Assembly (NCBI RefSeq): GCF_004803895.1
Contig: NZ_CP021978.1
Coordinates: 4,154,001-4,218,000, forward strand
DNA from: Streptomyces hawaiiensis
Lineage (GTDB): Bacteria > Actinomycetota > Actinomycetes > Streptomycetales > Streptomycetaceae
Length of the DNA stretch: 64,000 bases
Direction: 5' to 3'
The number at the start of each line of letters is the position of its first letter. The first letter of the stretch is position 1. Position numbers and translations under genes: made by a program. Under the pieces are notes generated by a model. It saw nothing but the letters and a program-made list of their open reading frames with translations, had not been told where the DNA came from and searched no databases. Shown here one piece after another: positions 1 to 9,471 of the stretch.

Positions 1-27
1 CCGTCGAGGAGTACGGAGGGTTCACCT

Positions 28-1350
28 ATGCCCGGTAGGCATCTCGTACTCAAACTCGGCGCCGCGGTCACCGCCGTGCAGACGGCCACGGTCCTGCTGG
101 CCACCCGTGCCTTCGCCGCCCCCACTCCGTCCCCGTCACCCAGCAACAACGCCTGCGACCTCCTCAGGGGCGAGGCCAGAGACATCTGCGAGGGCGACAC
201 CGGCACCGGCAGCGGCGGCGGTGCCGACCGGCTCGACCCCACCTCCACCCTCGACCCCCTCTCCTCCCTCGCCAAGGGCTGTGCCGACGCCGCGTCCTGG
301 ACCGTCGACAAGCTCAGCGAGGCCGTGAAGGAGACCGCCAACGTCGACTTCACCAACCCCAAGTTCCTCCAGCAGTACGCCGTCGTCTTCGCCGCGTCGA
401 CGATCCTCACGCTCCTGCTCTGGATCCTGGCCGTGGCAAAGCGAGCCGTGCGCGGCGTACCCCTGACCACCGCCCTGTCCGAGGCCATCGGATTCCTGTG
501 GCTCACGGTGCTGGCCTCCGCATTCACCCCCCTGATCCTCTACACCGTCGTCTCCGCCACCGACGGCATCACCGAGGTCCTCGCGAAAGCCACCGGCGAC
601 CAGACCGACGCGTTCTTCGGCACGTTCTCCGAGGCCCTCAAGAAGGGCGAGGACATCGGCGGCGGCCCGATCATGCTGATCGTCGTCTCCCTGGTCAGCA
701 TCCTCGCCGCCGGCGTCCTCTGGCTGGAGCTCGTCATCCGCGCCGCCCTGCTCTACGTCGGCGCCCTCCTCGGCACCGTCGTCTACGCCGGCCTCGTCGA
801 CAAGAACCTGTGGGGCCACGTCCGCCGCTGGGCCGGCATCATGATCGCGGTCATCCTCATCAAGCCGGTCATCGTCATCGTCCTCGGCCTCGCCGGCGCA
901 CTCTCCGCCGACGACGGCCCCGACGCCTTCTCCGCCGTCGTCTCCGGCCTCGCCATCATCCTGCTCGCCATCTTCGCCAGCGCGATGATCTACCGCTTCG
1001 TCCCCGGCTTCGGCGACGAGATCGCCGGCTCCCGCAACAACCGCCTCATGCAGGGCGCCGAGAGCAAGGCCGCCGCGGTCATCAGCTCCCCGGCCAGCCT
1101 GGTCGCGCAGGGCATCAAGACCCACAGCTCCCGCGCCGACAACAACGGCGGAGGCAGCCAGTCCTCCGCCCCCCGCCCCAGCAACCCCGCCTCCGGCGGA
1201 GTCGCCGCGCACAGCTCGCGCACCTCGAACGGCGGCGGATCTGTCCCCTCCGCCGCACCCGCCCCCCGTTCGAGCAGCCCCGTCAACACTCCCCACGCCA
1301 GCAACACCCGCAACAGCAGTACCAACCGCACGGGAGGTGAAGGGCGTTGA
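28..1350 (+). CDS. cmdD: TrbL/VirB6-like polytopic membrane protein of the cmd cluster
   Basis: The 440-aa product begins with a signal-peptide-like segment (residues 1-30, ending in TRAFA). A short Pro/Ser and Gly-rich extracellular stretch follows, then about six hydrophobic segments between residues 115 and 325, and a Ser/Asn/Gly-rich low-complexity tail. That layout resembles TrbL/VirB6 channel proteins of type IV secretion systems. The ATG is preceded by GGAGGG with 7-nt spacing. Its stop overlaps the next start (1347-1350), so it is translationally coupled to the following genes. The gene symbol is inferred from the order of the S. coelicolor cmdA-F cluster, which affects differentiation and antibiotic production; the biochemical role is unknown. 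The operon probably begins upstream of the window. Confidence 0.75.
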   Translation: MPGRHLVLKLGAAVTAVQTATVLLATRAFAAPTPSPSPSNNACDLLRGEARDICEGDTGTGSGGGADRLDPTSTLDPLSSLAKGCADAASWTVDKLSEAVKETANVDFTNPKFLQQYAVVFAASTILTLLLWILAVAKRAVRGVPLTTALSEAIGFLWLTVLASAFTPLILYTVVSATDGITEVLAKATGDQTDAFFGTFSEALKKGEDIGGGPIMLIVVSLVSILAAGVLWLELVIRAALLYVGALLGTVVYAGLVDKNLWGHVRRWAGIMIAVILIKPVIVIVLGLAGALSADDGPDAFSAVVSGLAIILLAIFASAMIYRFVPGFGDEIAGSRNNRLMQGAESKAAAVISSPASLVAQGIKTHSSRADNNGGGSQSSAPRPSNPASGGVAAHSSRTSNGGGSVPSAAPAPRSSSPVNTPHASNTRNSSTNRTGGEGR

Positions 1351-2903
1351 CGACCGAGTCCCACGTGTCCCATCCGGTCACGCCCCGCCGGACATACCTG
1401 ATCGGCCGCGCCCGGCCGAACGCGATCATCGGCCGCAACCGCGAGACCGGCGAGATCGCCCTGATCGTCGTGGGCGCGTTCCTCGGCATGATGTGCGGGC
1501 TCCTCGTCCCGGTGCTGTCCCTGCGCATCGTGCTGCTCGCCGGGTTCCCGATGCTGGCGCTGGCCGCGGTCTACGTGCCGTACAAGCACCGCACGTTCTA
1601 CAAGTGGTTCGAGATCAACCGCAGCTACAAGCGGACCCTGAAGCGGGGCACCGCCTACCGCTCCGCCGTCGTCGAGGCCGGCACCCGGCTGGACGGCCGC
1701 GAGGTGGAGATCGGCCCGCCCCCCGGCATCGGCCGCATCACCTGGCTCGCCGCCCCCTTCGGCCCCGACGAGATCGCCGTGCTCCTGCACGCCGACCGCA
1801 AGACCGTCACCGCCGCCATCGAGATCGAGGGCCCGGGCGTCGGCCTGCGCGACAGCGAGGACCAGGAGGCCCTCGTCGACCGCTTCGGCACGCTGCTCAA
1901 GCACGTGGCCAACGGCGACGGCTTCGTCACCCGCATCCAGATGCTGGCCCGTACCCTCCCGGCCGACCCGGACGCCCACGCCAAGGACGTCTCCGTCCGC
2001 GGCGACGACAAGGCCCTGCCCTGGCTCCAGGACTCCTACGACCAGCTTCAGTCCATGGTGTCCACCAGCAGCGAGCAGCACCGCGCCTACCTCGTCGCCT
2101 GCATGCACTACACCCGCGAACTCGCCGCCGAGGCCAACGCCATGGCCCGCGCCGCGCGCGCCCACGGCGGCAAGGTCGACCGGGACGCCGGACTCGCCGT
2201 CGTCATGGCCCGCGAGCTCACCGACATCTGCTCGCGCCTGCAGGAGGCCGACATCCGCGTCCGGCAGCCGCTCGGACAGGGGCGGCTGTCCTCGCTGATC
2301 CACTCCATGTACGACCCGGACCACCCCATCGACCACATCCAGGCGATGACGAAGCGCAACGCCTGGCCGGCCGAACTGGACGCCATGGAGCCCACCTACC
2401 TCCAGGCCAAGACCCGCGAGTCCTCCACCCGCGCCCCCTGGTGCCACGCCACGGCCTGGGTGAAGGAGTGGCCGATGACCCCCGTCGGCGTCAACTTCCT
2501 CGCCCCCCTGCTCGTCCACACCCCGGACGTCATCCGCACGGTCGCCGTCACGATGGACCTCGAACCCACCGAGGTCGCCATCGAGCGCATGCTCACGGAG
2601 AAGACCAACGACGAGGCCGAGGCGTCCCGCGCCGCCAAGATGAACCGCACGATCGACCCCCGTGACGTGGCCGCCCACTCCCGGCTCGACCAGCGCGGCG
2701 AGGACCTCGCCAGCGGCGCCGCCGGCGTCAACCTCGTCGGCTACATCACCGTCTCCTCGCGCTCCCCCGACGCCCTCGCCCGCGACAAGCGGACGATCAG
2801 GGCATCGGCCGGAAAGTCGTACCTGAAGCTGGAATGGTGCGACCGCGAGCACCACCGCGCCTTCGTGAACACCCTTCCCTTCGCCACCGGCATTCGGAGG
2901 TAG
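1347..2903 (+). CDS. cmdC: SCO6880-type type IV secretion-like membrane protein
   Basis: This 518-aa protein has a short cytoplasmic N-terminus, two adjacent hydrophobic segments (about residues 36-75, beginning at ALIVVGAFLG) and a long soluble domain. It matches the SCO6880 family that accompanies VirB4-like ATPases in actinobacterial type IV-like systems, where it may correspond to the PrgI/VirB3 plus VirB4 N-terminal part. The start overlaps the previous stop and the downstream ATPase begins 6 nt after this stop, so the three are surely one operon. No nucleotide-binding motif is visible. The cmdC name follows cluster order and is inferred. Confidence 0.75.
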   Translation: MTTESHVSHPVTPRRTYLIGRARPNAIIGRNRETGEIALIVVGAFLGMMCGLLVPVLSLRIVLLAGFPMLALAAVYVPYKHRTFYKWFEINRSYKRTLKRGTAYRSAVVEAGTRLDGREVEIGPPPGIGRITWLAAPFGPDEIAVLLHADRKTVTAAIEIEGPGVGLRDSEDQEALVDRFGTLLKHVANGDGFVTRIQMLARTLPADPDAHAKDVSVRGDDKALPWLQDSYDQLQSMVSTSSEQHRAYLVACMHYTRELAAEANAMARAARAHGGKVDRDAGLAVVMARELTDICSRLQEADIRVRQPLGQGRLSSLIHSMYDPDHPIDHIQAMTKRNAWPAELDAMEPTYLQAKTRESSTRAPWCHATAWVKEWPMTPVGVNFLAPLLVHTPDVIRTVAVTMDLEPTEVAIERMLTEKTNDEAEASRAAKMNRTIDPRDVAAHSRLDQRGEDLASGAAGVNLVGYITVSSRSPDALARDKRTIRASAGKSYLKLEWCDREHHRAFVNTLPFATGIRR

Positions 2904-2909
2904 GACCTC

Positions 2910-4319
2910 ATGCGGGACCCGCTGTCCGTCCTCACCGACGCCTTCACCTCCTTCCTCTTCGGAAAGGTCGAGACGACCAGGCTCCCGGTGCGCACGTCCA
3001 CGGGCCAGGCCCAGGCGGTCTATCTCCCGACCGCCGCCCCCGGCCTCGGCGACTCCGGCGTCATCATCGGCCGCGAGGTGTACTCCGGAAAGGGCTACAT
3101 CTACGACCCCTTCCAGCTCTACGGCCAGCAGCTCCCCGCCCCCCACTGGCTGGTCCTCGGCGAGTCCGGCAACGGCAAGTCGGCGCTGGAGAAGACGTAC
3201 GTCCTGCGCCAGCTCCGCTTCCGCGACCGCCAGGTCGTCGTCCTGGACGCCCAGGGCGAGGACGGCGTCGGCGAGTGGAACCTCATCGCGCAGGAGCTGG
3301 GTATAACTCCCATCCGCCTGGACCCGATGGCCGCCCTGGACATGGGGATCCGCCTCAACCCGCTCGACCCCGCGATCACGACCACGGGCCAGCTGGCCCT
3401 GCTCCGCACGATCATCGAGGTCGCGCTGGGCCACGGCCTCGACGAACGCTCGGGCTTCGCCCTCAAGGTCGCGCACGCCTACGTCAACGAGACCATCGTC
3501 GACCGCCAGCCGGTCCTGACCGACATCGTCGAGCAGCTGCGCCACCCCGAGCCCGAGTCGGCCGAGGCGATGAACGTCGCCATAGACGACGTACGGGCCT
3601 GGGGCCTCGACGTCGCCCTGGTCCTGGACCGCCTCGTCGACGGTGACCTGCGCGGCATGTTCGACGGCCCCACCACGGTCGGCATCGACCTGGACGCCCC
3701 GCTCATCGTCTTCGACCTGTCCCACATCGACCGCAACTCCATCGCCATGCCCATCCTCATGGCGATCGTCGGCGTGTGGCTGGAGCACACCTGGATCCGC
3801 CCCGACCGGAAGAAGCGCATCTTCCTGGTCGAGGAGGCCTGGCACATCATCAACAGCCCCTTCGTCGCCCAGCTGTTCCAGCGCCTGCTGAAGTTCGGCC
3901 GACGCCTGGGCCTGTCGTTCGTGGCGGTCGTCCACCACCTCTCGGACGTCGTGGACGGCGCGGCCGCCAAGGAAGCGGCGGCGATCCTCAAGATGGCGTC
4001 GACGAGGACGATCTACGCCCAGAAGGCGGACGAGGCCAGAGCGACGGGCCGCGTCCTGGGCCTGCCCCGCTGGGCGGTGGAGATCATCCCGACCCTCACC
4101 CCCGGCATCGCCGTCTGGGACGTCAACGGCAACGTCCAGGTCGTCAAACACCTGATCACGGAGACCGAACGCCCCTTGGTCTTCACCGACCGCGCCATGA
4201 CCCAGTCGTCCGCCGACCTCGCGGACGACGCCCTGCACGCCGCCGAACTCGAGGCGGAGGAACGGGCCGCGGCCTTCGTGGAGCACCACCTGGGCGACTC
4301 CGAATCGACGGTGGCGTAG
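2910..4319 (+). CDS. cmdB: VirB4/TraC-like ATPase of the cmd cluster
   Basis: This 469-aa protein carries a clear Walker A motif, GESGNGKS, at residues 84-91. A Walker B-like strand, IFLVEEAW, lies near residues 304-311, where the usual Asp-Glu is Glu-Glu. The C-terminal part shows the arginine and glutamine rich RecA-fold motifs of VirB4/TraC ATPases (SFVAVVHHLSDV). Such ATPases energise assembly or transport by type IV secretion systems at the inner membrane. It corresponds to the single ATP/GTP-binding protein of the S. coelicolor cmd cluster (SCO4127 in my recollection). The partners encoded on both sides are membrane proteins. Confidence 0.82.
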   Translation: MRDPLSVLTDAFTSFLFGKVETTRLPVRTSTGQAQAVYLPTAAPGLGDSGVIIGREVYSGKGYIYDPFQLYGQQLPAPHWLVLGESGNGKSALEKTYVLRQLRFRDRQVVVLDAQGEDGVGEWNLIAQELGITPIRLDPMAALDMGIRLNPLDPAITTTGQLALLRTIIEVALGHGLDERSGFALKVAHAYVNETIVDRQPVLTDIVEQLRHPEPESAEAMNVAIDDVRAWGLDVALVLDRLVDGDLRGMFDGPTTVGIDLDAPLIVFDLSHIDRNSIAMPILMAIVGVWLEHTWIRPDRKKRIFLVEEAWHIINSPFVAQLFQRLLKFGRRLGLSFVAVVHHLSDVVDGAAAKEAAAILKMASTRTIYAQKADEARATGRVLGLPRWAVEIIPTLTPGIAVWDVNGNVQVVKHLITETERPLVFTDRAMTQSSADLADDALHAAELEAEERAAAFVEHHLGDSESTVA

Positions 4320-4333
4320 GCAGGGGAGGACGC

Positions 4334-5845
4334 GTGAGACCGGACGACCGCCACACCCAGCGGGACGGCCAGGGAGGAATCCCCGACGGCCTGCTGGTCG
4401 GCATACTCGCGTTCCTCCTCGGCATGACCCTGCTGGTGTGGACGGCCACCGGCCTCGCCGCCCTGTTCGCCCACGGCTCCTGGCCGCCCGGCGTCACCTT
4501 CACCCGCACACCGCCGGCCCTGCGCGACCTCATCACCCAGCCCCGCGACATCCCCGGCGCCTGGCCCGACACACCCCCCGGCGAACTCTCCGGCTACGGC
4601 CTGTTCTGGGGCATGTTCATCGGCCAGCTGATGATCCTGTTCGTCCTGACGATCTTCGTGATGGGGACATGGGCCCGCTGGCGGGCAGTACGGGCGAGGC
4701 GCCGGGCGGAGATCCTGTCACCGCAGCCGGAGCCGGAGCCCGGGCCCGAGCAGCACGCCGTAGCGCAACCGGCCCGGCACGACGTACCCGCGCCGGCACC
4801 GCCCGCGGCACACCACGAGGTCCCCACTCCCCGCACGACGCCCGAGCCCACCCAGCTCCTCGAAGCGACGGCACCCCCCACGCCCCCGGCTTCCCCCTTC
4901 GGCCGGGAACCGGTGGGCGCGTGGGAAAAAATCCTCGTGGCCCCGAGGGAAACCCGTCAGACAACCGCCACCCAGGCGGTACACGACGCGGAGGGCCCAG
5001 CCCTGATCGTCACGTCGAACGCGACGCTCTGGCAGGACACCAAGGACGGAAGAGCCAAACTGGGCCCCCTCCTGCTCTTCGACCCCACCCACCTCTGCGA
5101 CACCCCGTCCCGCCTCCACTGGTCCCCGACCGAAGGCTGCGAGGACAGGAACACGGCAACCGCGAGAGCCACCGCCCTCCTCACCCCCGTCCGCCCCACC
5201 GCCAAACTCGACCAGGCGGTCAGCGACACAGCCGCCACCCTCCTGCGCAGCTACCTGCACGCCGCGGCGATCGACGGCCGCACCATCCGCCACGTCCACC
5301 GCTGGTCGCAGGGCACCCAGATCCACGACGCCGTCCGCATCCTCCGTACCAACCCCAAGGCCGCCCCCGGCTCCGCCGGTGAACTCGAAGGCGCCCTCAC
5401 GGCCCACCCCGAACGCCGCGACATGGCCCAGCAGTTGACCACCCGCGCCCTCGCGGCCCTCTCCACGGTCAACATCCGCGAGGCCTGCACCCCCAACCGA
5501 ACTGATGCCCTCGCCTTGGATTCCTTCGTCCACGAAGGGGGCACGCTTTATGTGGTGGGGGAATCCATCGAGGACCCCAGGACGAACCCGGGCGCGATGC
5601 CCCTCCTGACGGCCCTCGTCTCGAGCGTGGTCGAGCGCGGCCGGCACATGGCCGAACGGTCATCGGCCGGTCGCCTCGACCCACCAATGACGCTCGTCCT
5701 GGACGACGTCGCGGCCGTGGCCCCGCTTCCCCAGCTTCCGGAGCTGCTGGCCACCGGAGCGGACCGGGGCATGCCGACCCTGGCCCTGCTCCGGTCCCGC
5801 GAACAGGGCCGCGCCCGCTGGCCACACGACGAACTGCCGGTCTGA
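4334..5845 (+). CDS. cmdA: TraD/TraG-like protein with a degenerate P-loop
   Basis: The GTG at 4334 follows a GGGGAGGA ribosome site, giving 503 aa. Two hydrophobic segments (about residues 18-45 and 90-115) are followed by a charged and Pro-rich linker, then a coupling-protein-like ATPase fold. The order of motifs fits TraD/TraG: a strand and loop at ILVAPRETRQTT, then LIVTSN, then LLLFDP, then the Walker B-like TLVLDDVAAVAPLP near the end. The P-loop lacks the GxGK(S/T) residues, so ATP hydrolysis seems unlikely. It ends the operon, converging with an acetyltransferase gene 20 nt away. Identification as cmdA rests on position beside the ATPase. Confidence 0.75.
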   Translation: MRPDDRHTQRDGQGGIPDGLLVGILAFLLGMTLLVWTATGLAALFAHGSWPPGVTFTRTPPALRDLITQPRDIPGAWPDTPPGELSGYGLFWGMFIGQLMILFVLTIFVMGTWARWRAVRARRRAEILSPQPEPEPGPEQHAVAQPARHDVPAPAPPAAHHEVPTPRTTPEPTQLLEATAPPTPPASPFGREPVGAWEKILVAPRETRQTTATQAVHDAEGPALIVTSNATLWQDTKDGRAKLGPLLLFDPTHLCDTPSRLHWSPTEGCEDRNTATARATALLTPVRPTAKLDQAVSDTAATLLRSYLHAAAIDGRTIRHVHRWSQGTQIHDAVRILRTNPKAAPGSAGELEGALTAHPERRDMAQQLTTRALAALSTVNIREACTPNRTDALALDSFVHEGGTLYVVGESIEDPRTNPGAMPLLTALVSSVVERGRHMAERSSAGRLDPPMTLVLDDVAAVAPLPQLPELLATGADRGMPTLALLRSREQGRARWPHDELPV

Positions 5846-5865
5846 AACGCCGGCCCCAAAACGCC

Positions 5866-6408
5866 TTACTCCCGCTCGAGCACGAACTCCAACTCCCGCT
5901 CCCCGGCATCCCCGAGCGGCACCGTCACCCCGCTCGGCAGGAACCCCACCCGCCGGTAGAACCGCTGCGCCCGCCCGTTCTCCTCGTGGACGATGAGCCG
6001 CACCCGTTCCAGACCCTGCCCCCACGACCACTCCAGGGCCGCGTCGAACAGCACCTCGGTCAGCCCGCTCCCGCGCTCCTCGGGCCGTACGAACACGCCG
6101 ACCACATGCCCCTGCTTCCGCTCCACCGGAAACCCGGCCCAGTCGGTCGTCCCGGGCTCCTCCACCAGCACGGTCAGCGTCGCCACCCACCGCCCGCCCG
6201 GCCCCTCGGCGATGATCTGCTGCGCCTTGTCCGCGCCTTCGGCGCCACCGGCCGTCCGCTCCTGCCAGAAGGAGTCCGGCCTGGCCGAGGCCTCCTCGTA
6301 CGTCTCCAGGAAGGCCAGGTGCGCCACCGGATCCCGCAGGGCCGCGAGCCGCAACTCCTTCGCCGCAGCCCACTCGCCGGCACGGACGGACCGGATCACA
6401 TAGCTCAT
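5866..6408 (-). CDS. GNAT family N-acetyltransferase
   Basis: This is a 180-aa GNAT-fold enzyme, expected to transfer acetyl from acetyl-CoA to an amine whose identity is unknown. Motif A is visible as VVGVFVRPEERGSGLTEVLF, with the R-G-S-G-L pyrophosphate loop, and motif B as RFYRRVGFLPSG near the C-terminus. The chosen ATG at 6408 gives MSYVIRSV, the natural start of the beta1 strand; upstream codons would add an unstructured, Cys- and Gly-rich tail. It is convergent with the cmd operon and divergent from the ABC transporter, so it is probably transcribed alone. Confidence 0.8.
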   Translation of the reverse strand: MSYVIRSVRAGEWAAAKELRLAALRDPVAHLAFLETYEEASARPDSFWQERTAGGAEGADKAQQIIAEGPGGRWVATLTVLVEEPGTTDWAGFPVERKQGHVVGVFVRPEERGSGLTEVLFDAALEWSWGQGLERVRLIVHEENGRAQRFYRRVGFLPSGVTVPLGDAGERELEFVLERE

Positions 6409-6500
6409 GCGCCCACGGTAGTACCCGGGTACGACAACCCTCACCTCGATTACCCCGCCGGTCCGACGCCCGCCGCCCCCGCACGCACGAGCATCGAAGC

Positions 6501-7421
6501 ATGCTGACGGCACACGAACTCACCAAACGCTACGGCGACCGGACGGTCGTCACGGACCTGTCCTTCACCGTCCGCCCCGGCACGGTCACCGGCTTCCTCG
6601 GACCGAACGGCGCCGGCAAGTCCACGACCATGCGCATGCTCCTCGGCCTGGATGCCCCCACCCGCGGCCATGCCACCGTGGCCGGACGCTCCTACGCCGC
6701 CCACCCCGCGCCCCTCACCGAAGTCGGCGCCCTGCTGGAGGCCCGCTCGGTCCACCCCGGCCGCACCGCCTACCACCACCTGCGCGCCCTCGCCCACACC
6801 CACGGCATCCCCCGCGCCCGGGTCGAGCACGTCCTCGGCCTCACGGGTCTGACCGACGTGGCCCACCGCCGCGTCAAGGGCTTCTCCCTCGGCATGGGAC
6901 AGCGCCTCGGCATCGCCGCCGCCCTCCTCGGCGACCCGGCCATGCTCATCCTCGACGAGCCCGTCAACGGCCTCGACCCGGAGGGCGTCCTGTGGATCCG
7001 CAACCTGCTCAAGTCCCTCGCCGCGGAGGGCCGCACGGTCTTCGTCTCCTCCCACCTGATGAGCGAGATGGCCCTCACCGCCGAGCACCTGGTCATCATC
7101 GGCCGCGGCCGCCTCCTCGCCGACACCACGGTCACCGACTTCGTCCACCACTCCGGCGCGGGCACCACCAAGGTCATCACCCCGCAGGCCACCACCCTCG
7201 CGGATCTCCTCACCGCCCCCGGCGTCGACATCACCACCGACACCCCCGGCACCCTCCGGATCCGCGGCACGGACGCCCAGCACATCGGCCGCACGGCGGC
7301 GGCCCACGGCATCCCCCTCTACGAACTGACCCCCACCTCCACCTCCCTGGAGGAGGCCTTCATGGACCTCACCCGGGACGCGGTGGAGTACCCGGCGACC
7401 CCGCAAGGAGCAGCGGCATGA
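6501..7421 (+). CDS. ABC transporter ATP-binding protein
   Basis: This 306-aa ABC ATPase is of the DrrA/CcmA type used by drug or lipid exporters. Walker A is GPNGAGKST near residue 36, the signature is FSLGMGQR near residue 132, and Walker B is LILDEP near 151 followed by the D-loop GLDPEG and the switch SSHLM. The stop overlaps the ATG of the permease gene (ATGA at 7418-7421). The same coupling continues into a histidine kinase and response regulator, so the four genes form one operon, probably an exporter induced by what the kinase senses. Confidence 0.9.
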   Translation: MLTAHELTKRYGDRTVVTDLSFTVRPGTVTGFLGPNGAGKSTTMRMLLGLDAPTRGHATVAGRSYAAHPAPLTEVGALLEARSVHPGRTAYHHLRALAHTHGIPRARVEHVLGLTGLTDVAHRRVKGFSLGMGQRLGIAAALLGDPAMLILDEPVNGLDPEGVLWIRNLLKSLAAEGRTVFVSSHLMSEMALTAEHLVIIGRGRLLADTTVTDFVHHSGAGTTKVITPQATTLADLLTAPGVDITTDTPGTLRIRGTDAQHIGRTAAAHGIPLYELTPTSTSLEEAFMDLTRDAVEYPATPQGAAA

Positions 7422-8197
7422 CCACGGCGACCCCGCCCTACCGCGTGACCCCGGCCCGCGTCCTGCGCTCCGAGTGGCACAAGCTCTGGACCCTGCGCTC
7501 CACCTGGATCACCCTCGTCGTCACCAGCGCCCTCACCGCCGCCATGGGCGCGGGCCTCGGCGCCGCCTACGACGGCACGGGCGAGGGCGGCATGGACACG
7601 GTCGTCCTGGTCCTCCTCGGCACCCAGTTCGCCCAGATCAACCTGGGGGTACTGGGCATCCTGGCCACGGCCGGCGAGTACTCCACGGGCCAGATCCGCG
7701 CCACGATGACGGCGGTCCCCCGCCGCCTGCCCGTCCTCTGGTCCAAGGCCGCCGTCCTGGCCGCGGTCGCCCTCCCGCTCACCCTGGCGACGAACCTCCT
7801 CACCTTCCCCCTGGCCCAGTACTTCCTCTCCGGAACCGACCAGTCCGCCTCCCTCGGCGACCCGGGCATCCTGCGCGCCCTCGCGGGCAACGCGGCCGGC
7901 CTCACCCTCCTCGCCGTCCTCGCCCTCGGCATCGGTGCCCTGCTCCGCTCGGTCCCCATGGCCATCGGCGCTTTCATCGGCCTCGTCATGATTCTCCCGG
8001 AGATCCTGGCCATGCTCCCGTACGCCTTCGTCGACGACGCCGTCCGCTACTTCCCCGGCAAGGCCCTGGAAGCCCTCACCACGGCCCAGCCCATGCCCGG
8101 AGCGACCTCCCCGGGCGCCGCCCTGCTGGCCATGCTCCTGTGGACGGCGGTCATCCTCACGGTCGCGTCGGTGGTCCTGCGCCGCAAAGACGTATGA
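7418..8197 (+). CDS. ABC-2 type transporter permease
   Basis: The 259-aa membrane protein has about six hydrophobic segments (first near residues 30-48, last near 235-253). It starts with the soluble helix RVLRSEWHKLWTLRSTW that is typical of ABC-2 permeases in Streptomyces. It would form the membrane channel for the ATPase encoded immediately upstream. Both ends overlap neighbouring genes by ATGA, indicating stoichiometric, coupled translation. The substrate cannot be told from sequence. Confidence 0.88.
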   Translation: MTTATPPYRVTPARVLRSEWHKLWTLRSTWITLVVTSALTAAMGAGLGAAYDGTGEGGMDTVVLVLLGTQFAQINLGVLGILATAGEYSTGQIRATMTAVPRRLPVLWSKAAVLAAVALPLTLATNLLTFPLAQYFLSGTDQSASLGDPGILRALAGNAAGLTLLAVLALGIGALLRSVPMAIGAFIGLVMILPEILAMLPYAFVDDAVRYFPGKALEALTTAQPMPGATSPGAALLAMLLWTAVILTVASVVLRRKDV

Positions 8198-9471
8198 CGC
8201 CGGGCACCGCAACCCTCACGATGGAGCCCGTGACGGAACACCGGGCGCCGGAGCCCCTCACCGAGTACGCCCAGCGCCTCATCCACAGGGTGCGGGCCTT
8301 CGACCGACGTCACCCACTGCTGTGGGACCTCCACTTCACCGGCTTCTGGGTCACAGCCGCCCTGATCGACTACGTCGGCGGCGGCTGGCGCCACAACGCC
8401 CTCAGCCTCGACGTCCCCGGCTGGCTCCTCCTCACCCTGAGCCTTGGCTTGTCCGTCCCGCTCTTGTGGCGCCGCACCCACCCGAGCGCGGTCCTGGCCG
8501 CCATGGCCCCCGTCGCCTTCGCCAACGCCTGGACCGGCGCCGCCCTCCAGGCAGCCCTGCTCCAGCTAGCCCTCATCTACCACCTCGCCCTGCGCCGCCC
8601 CCTGCGCGACCTGTGGTGGGCGACGGCCCTGGTGATCGCCCCGGTCCTCGTGTCGGCCACCCGCCACGGGGAGGGCACCTGGGACCAGCAGATCGGCTCA
8701 CACCTGATGTCCATCACCGTGGCCGCCCTCATCGGCGTCACGGTCCGCACCCGCCGCAACTACACCGAGGCCCTGGAGGACCGGGCCCGCCGCCTGGAGA
8801 CCGAGCGCGACCAGCAGGCACAGCTCGCGACCGCCGCCGAACGCGCCCGCATCGCCCGCGAGATGCACGACATCATCGGCCACAACCTGTCCGTCATCAC
8901 CGGCCTCGCCGACGGCGGACGATACGCCGCCGCCAAGTCCCCTGAACGCGCCGCCCAGGCACTCGACGCCATCGCCACCACCAGCCGCCAAGCCCTCGCC
9001 GAACTCCGCCGCCTCCTCGACGTCCTGCGCGAGGAAGAGAAGCAACAGCCCGACCTGACCCCCCAGCCCGGCCTCACCGACCTCGACCGGCTCCTCGACG
9101 GCGTACGCTCCGCGGGCCTCCCCGTCAGCACCACCATCCACGGCAGCCCCACCCTCTCCGCGGGCCGCCAACTCACCGTCTACCGCGTCGTCCAGGAAGC
9201 CCTCACCAACACCCTCAAACACGGCGGCCCTCACACCACCGCCGAGATAGAGCTCTCCTACGAGGAAAGGGCCGCCGTCACCGTCACCATCACGGACACC
9301 GGAAACGGCAACGGCAGCCACACCGGCGGGAACTCCCGGGACGGTCGCGGACTACCCGGAATGCGCGAGCGAACCTCCCTGTATGGCGGCACACTTGAGG
9401 CCGGCCCCCGCCCCCACCGGGAGCGGGGCTGGCGCGTCCGCCTACATCTCCCGGAGGAATCCCCGCAGTGA
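8194..9471 (+). CDS. Sensor histidine kinase (NarL/DesK-type, HisKA_3)
   Basis: The ATG at 8194 overlaps the permease stop, giving 425 aa; a second ATG at 8221 is possible. The N-terminal half holds about four to five hydrophobic segments with little extracellular loop, which suggests sensing within the membrane. The HisKA_3 dimerisation box reads AERARIAREMHDIIGHNLSV with phospho-acceptor His225. The ATPase N box is VVQEALTNTLKHG, with later ITDTGNGNG and GLPGMRERTSLYGG. The partner regulator overlaps by GTGA. Intramembrane kinases paired with ABC exporters often sense envelope damage, but that is only inference here. Confidence 0.9.
   Translation: MTPGTATLTMEPVTEHRAPEPLTEYAQRLIHRVRAFDRRHPLLWDLHFTGFWVTAALIDYVGGGWRHNALSLDVPGWLLLTLSLGLSVPLLWRRTHPSAVLAAMAPVAFANAWTGAALQAALLQLALIYHLALRRPLRDLWWATALVIAPVLVSATRHGEGTWDQQIGSHLMSITVAALIGVTVRTRRNYTEALEDRARRLETERDQQAQLATAAERARIAREMHDIIGHNLSVITGLADGGRYAAAKSPERAAQALDAIATTSRQALAELRRLLDVLREEEKQQPDLTPQPGLTDLDRLLDGVRSAGLPVSTTIHGSPTLSAGRQLTVYRVVQEALTNTLKHGGPHTTAEIELSYEERAAVTVTITDTGNGNGSHTGGNSRDGRGLPGMRERTSLYGGTLEAGPRPHRERGWRVRLHLPEESPQ

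Noticed and set aside
990..4289. A 1099-codon open frame antisense to the cmd genes
   Set aside because: It is a mirror frame of high-GC coding DNA: Gly/Asp/Val/Arg-rich, no domain, no ribosome site, and the opposite strand encodes clear ATPase motifs.
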